From Pseudobutyrivibrio ruminis HUN009 (lineage in GTDB: Bacteria; Bacillota; Clostridia; Lachnospirales; Lachnospiraceae): 64,000 bases of DNA. Below the pieces are notes generated by a model. It was not told the DNA's origin, ran no database searches, and was given only the letters and a program-made list of their open reading frames with translations. The stretch spans positions 27,501-91,500 of the forward strand of contig NZ_JNLH01000001.1 of the NCBI RefSeq assembly GCF_000703005.1. Direction: 5' to 3'. Every line of letters starts with the position of its first letter. The stretch's first letter is position 1. A program made the translations under genes and the position numbers. Shown here piece after piece: positions 62,294-64,000 of this stretch.

Positions 62294-64000
62294 TTAACTA
62301 AACAGCTTGGTTCCATCTGAATCAATTGTGATTGTTGAGCCCTCACTTATATCTCCTGCAAGTATGATTTTAGCTGCCATAGTCTCCACATTTTTCTGAA
62401 TGTATCTACGAAGAGGACGAGCACCATATACTGGGTCATAGCCCTGATCAATGACGAACTGCTTTGCTGCTGGAGTAAGTTCGATCTTTAGCTGTCTGTC
62501 TTCAAGTCTACCATTCAACTCAGCCATAATCAAATCTACTATTCCACCAATATTGCTCTTTGTAAGTGGCTTGAACATGATGATTTCGTCCAGTCGATTT
62601 AAAAACTCCGGTCTGAATGAATTTCTCAAATCATTCATTACCAAATCATTTGTCGCTTGGGTGATTTCGCCAGTAGTCTCGTCGATTCCTTCAAGCAAAT
62701 ACTGAGAACCGATATTGCTGGTTAAAATAATAATTGTATTTTTGAAATCAACTGTACGGCCTTGTGAATCGGTGATTCGACCATCATCAAGTACCTGCAA
62801 TAAAACATTGAATACATCTGGATGCGCTTTTTCTACTTCATCAAAAAGTACTACCGAATATGGCTTACGGCGAACTGCCTCAGTAAGCTGACCGCCCTCG
62901 TCATATCCTACATATCCTGGAGGTGCTCCTATAAGTCTGCTGACGCTAAATTTTTCCATGTACTCCGACATATCAAGACGAACCATGGCGTTTTCATCGT
63001 CAAATAGTGCCTGAGCTAATGTCTTTGCAAGCTCTGTTTTACCAACACCTGTAGGTCCAAGGAAAAGGAAAGAACCGATTGGCTTACTTGGATCCTTTAT
63101 TCCTGCCTTTGAACGAATTATAGCTTCTGACACAAGCTTTACAGCCTCATCCTGTCCCATAACTCGTTTGTGCAATTCCTCATCAAGATGAAGAGTCTTG
63201 CTGCGTTCTGTTTCATTAAGCTTTGCTACAGGAATACCTGTCCATCTTGAAATGATTCTTGCTATTTCTTCCTCTGAAACATTTTCATGAACCAGGCCTG
63301 TATCCCTAGCTTTAAGCTTTTCTTCTGCTTCTGCAAGTCGCGCCTCAAGCTCTGGAAGTCTACCATACTGAAGCTTTGCAGCCTCTTCCAAATCGTATTT
63401 CTGCTGTGCAACCTTTATCTGGCCCTGCACATCATCAAGCTCTTCTTTGATTTTTGCCACATCCTCAACAAGCTTTTTCTCGTTGTCCCATGCAGCCTTC
63501 TTTGTGTTGTATTCGTCACGAAGCTCTGACAATTCTTTTTGTAAATCTGCAAGTCGCTCCTGCGATAATCTATCTGTCTCTTTCTTAAGAGCAGCCTCCT
63601 CGATTTCCAACTGCATAACTCTTCGATTCATCTCATCCATTTCAGCTGGCATGGAATCAAGCTCTGTCTTAATAAGTGCACAAGCCTCATCTACAAGATC
63701 GATAGCCTTATCTGGAAGGAATCTATCAGAGATGTATCTATTAGAAAGTGTTGCTGCACTAACTAATGCGCCATCGGTAATCTTTACTCCATGGAATACT
63801 TCGTAGCGCTCCTTAAGTCCTCTAAGAATAGAGATTGTGTCTTCAACTGTTGGCTCGTCAACCATTACAGGCTGGAAACGTCTTTCAAGAGCAGCATCCT
63901 TTTCAATGTACTCACGGTATTCATCAAGGGTTGTGGCACCGATACAGTGGAGCTCGCCACGAGCAAGCATTGGCTTTAACATATTTCCTGCATCGAGACC
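62294..64000 (-). CDS. clpB: ClpB disaggregase, C-terminal part (runs off the right edge)
   Basis: An open frame continues past the window edge (upstream residues LDAGN precede MLKPMLARGE). The seen part covers the end of the first AAA+ domain (GELHCIGATTLDEYREYI, AALERRFQPV), the coiled-coil M domain (about 120-230 of the visible part, with YGRLPELEARL), and the second AAA+ domain. The second domain has Walker A GPTGVGKTELA, pore loop GAPPGYVGYDEGGQL and arginine-finger segment FRPEFLNRLDEII. It rescues aggregated proteins with DnaK. The M domain and two ATPase modules distinguish it from ClpA, ClpC and ClpE. Confidence 0.96.
   Translation of the reverse strand, partial: GLDAGNMLKPMLARGELHCIGATTLDEYREYIEKDAALERRFQPVMVDEPTVEDTISILRGLKERYEVFHGVKITDGALVSAATLSNRYISDRFLPDKAIDLVDEACALIKTELDSMPAEMDEMNRRVMQLEIEEAALKKETDRLSQERLADLQKELSELRDEYNTKKAAWDNEKKLVEDVAKIKEELDDVQGQIKVAQQKYDLEEAAKLQYGRLPELEARLAEAEEKLKARDTGLVHENVSEEEIARIISRWTGIPVAKLNETERSKTLHLDEELHKRVMGQDEAVKLVSEAIIRSKAGIKDPSKPIGSFLFLGPTGVGKTELAKTLAQALFDDENAMVRLDMSEYMEKFSVSRLIGAPPGYVGYDEGGQLTEAVRRKPYSVVLFDEVEKAHPDVFNVLLQVLDDGRITDSQGRTVDFKNTIIILTSNIGSQYLLEGIDETTGEITQATNDLVMNDLRNSFRPEFLNRLDEIIMFKPLTKSNIGGIVDLIMAELNGRLEDRQLKIELTPAAKQFVIDQGYDPVYGARPLRRYIQKNVETMAAKIILAGDISEGSTITIDSDGTKLFS

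Noticed and set aside
1..64000. tRNA, rRNA, insertion sequences, prophage or defence genes
   Set aside because: No such features were recognised in any gap or frame; the window looks like ordinary chromosome with accessory sugar loci.

Overview
The window looks like chromosome of a fibre-degrading gut or rumen Firmicute, most likely a Lachnospiraceae close to Butyrivibrio, Pseudobutyrivibrio or Roseburia. The reasons are low GC, strong AGGAGG-type ribosome sites, lipoprotein sugar-binding proteins with LplB/LplC-type permeases, YesM/YesN-type regulators, GH3/GH43/GH8/GH32/GH78 glycoside hydrolases and the core-gene types present. The genus is inferred; no rRNA, tRNA, CRISPR, transposase or phage gene was seen. 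No stretch over 300 bases lacks a gene.

Layout. (1) 1-6100: a partial YitT-type membrane protein, an aldo/keto reductase with a ferredoxin tail, and a minus-strand beta-glucoside PTS operon (licT-bglP-bglA) with an antiterminator/terminator pair before licT and another before bglP. (2) 6181-13657: a minus-strand nucleotide and housekeeping run read pyrE, small membrane protein, M29 aminopeptidase, purE, purM, purN, purD, with nth divergent. (3) 13700-16253: an L,D-transpeptidase and pyruvate kinase. (4) 16439-30293: deoxysugar and rhamnoside use. A rhamnose pathway (AraA-like isomerase, rhaD, rhaB, a TetR regulator, fucO) with a divergent AraC regulator sits beside a GH1, GPH symporter, TIM-barrel enzyme and GH78 alpha-L-rhamnosidase operon with its own AraC regulator. 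(5) 30311-42589: a xylo-oligosaccharide locus of YesL, GH3, GH43 beta-xylosidase, YesM/YesN two-component system, ABC importer and GH8 reducing-end xylose-releasing exo-oligoxylanase. (6) 42734-46174: proC, an aminotransferase and rarA. (7) 46396-61365: a fructan locus with an intracellular GH32, an ABC importer, two paralogous LacI regulators, a second YesL, an unknown membrane-anchored protein, a secreted lipoprotein GH32, and a 1502-residue surface protein made of eight tandem copies of an unrecognised beta-rich module. (8) 61376-64000: an esterase and a partial clpB.

How it fits together. Regions 4, 5 and 7 are Gram-positive polysaccharide or glycoside utilisation loci: external or intracellular cleavage, import by ABC or GPH transporters, intracellular trimming, and local regulators. 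Neither ABC importer has its own ATPase gene here, so a shared MsmX-type ATPase elsewhere is likely. The most novel item is the eight-module protein at 54065-58573 with its GH32 lipoprotein partner. A shared operator-like motif, GTGCAAAYGCAC, lies in front of both this pair and the fructan ABC operon, suggesting one regulon.
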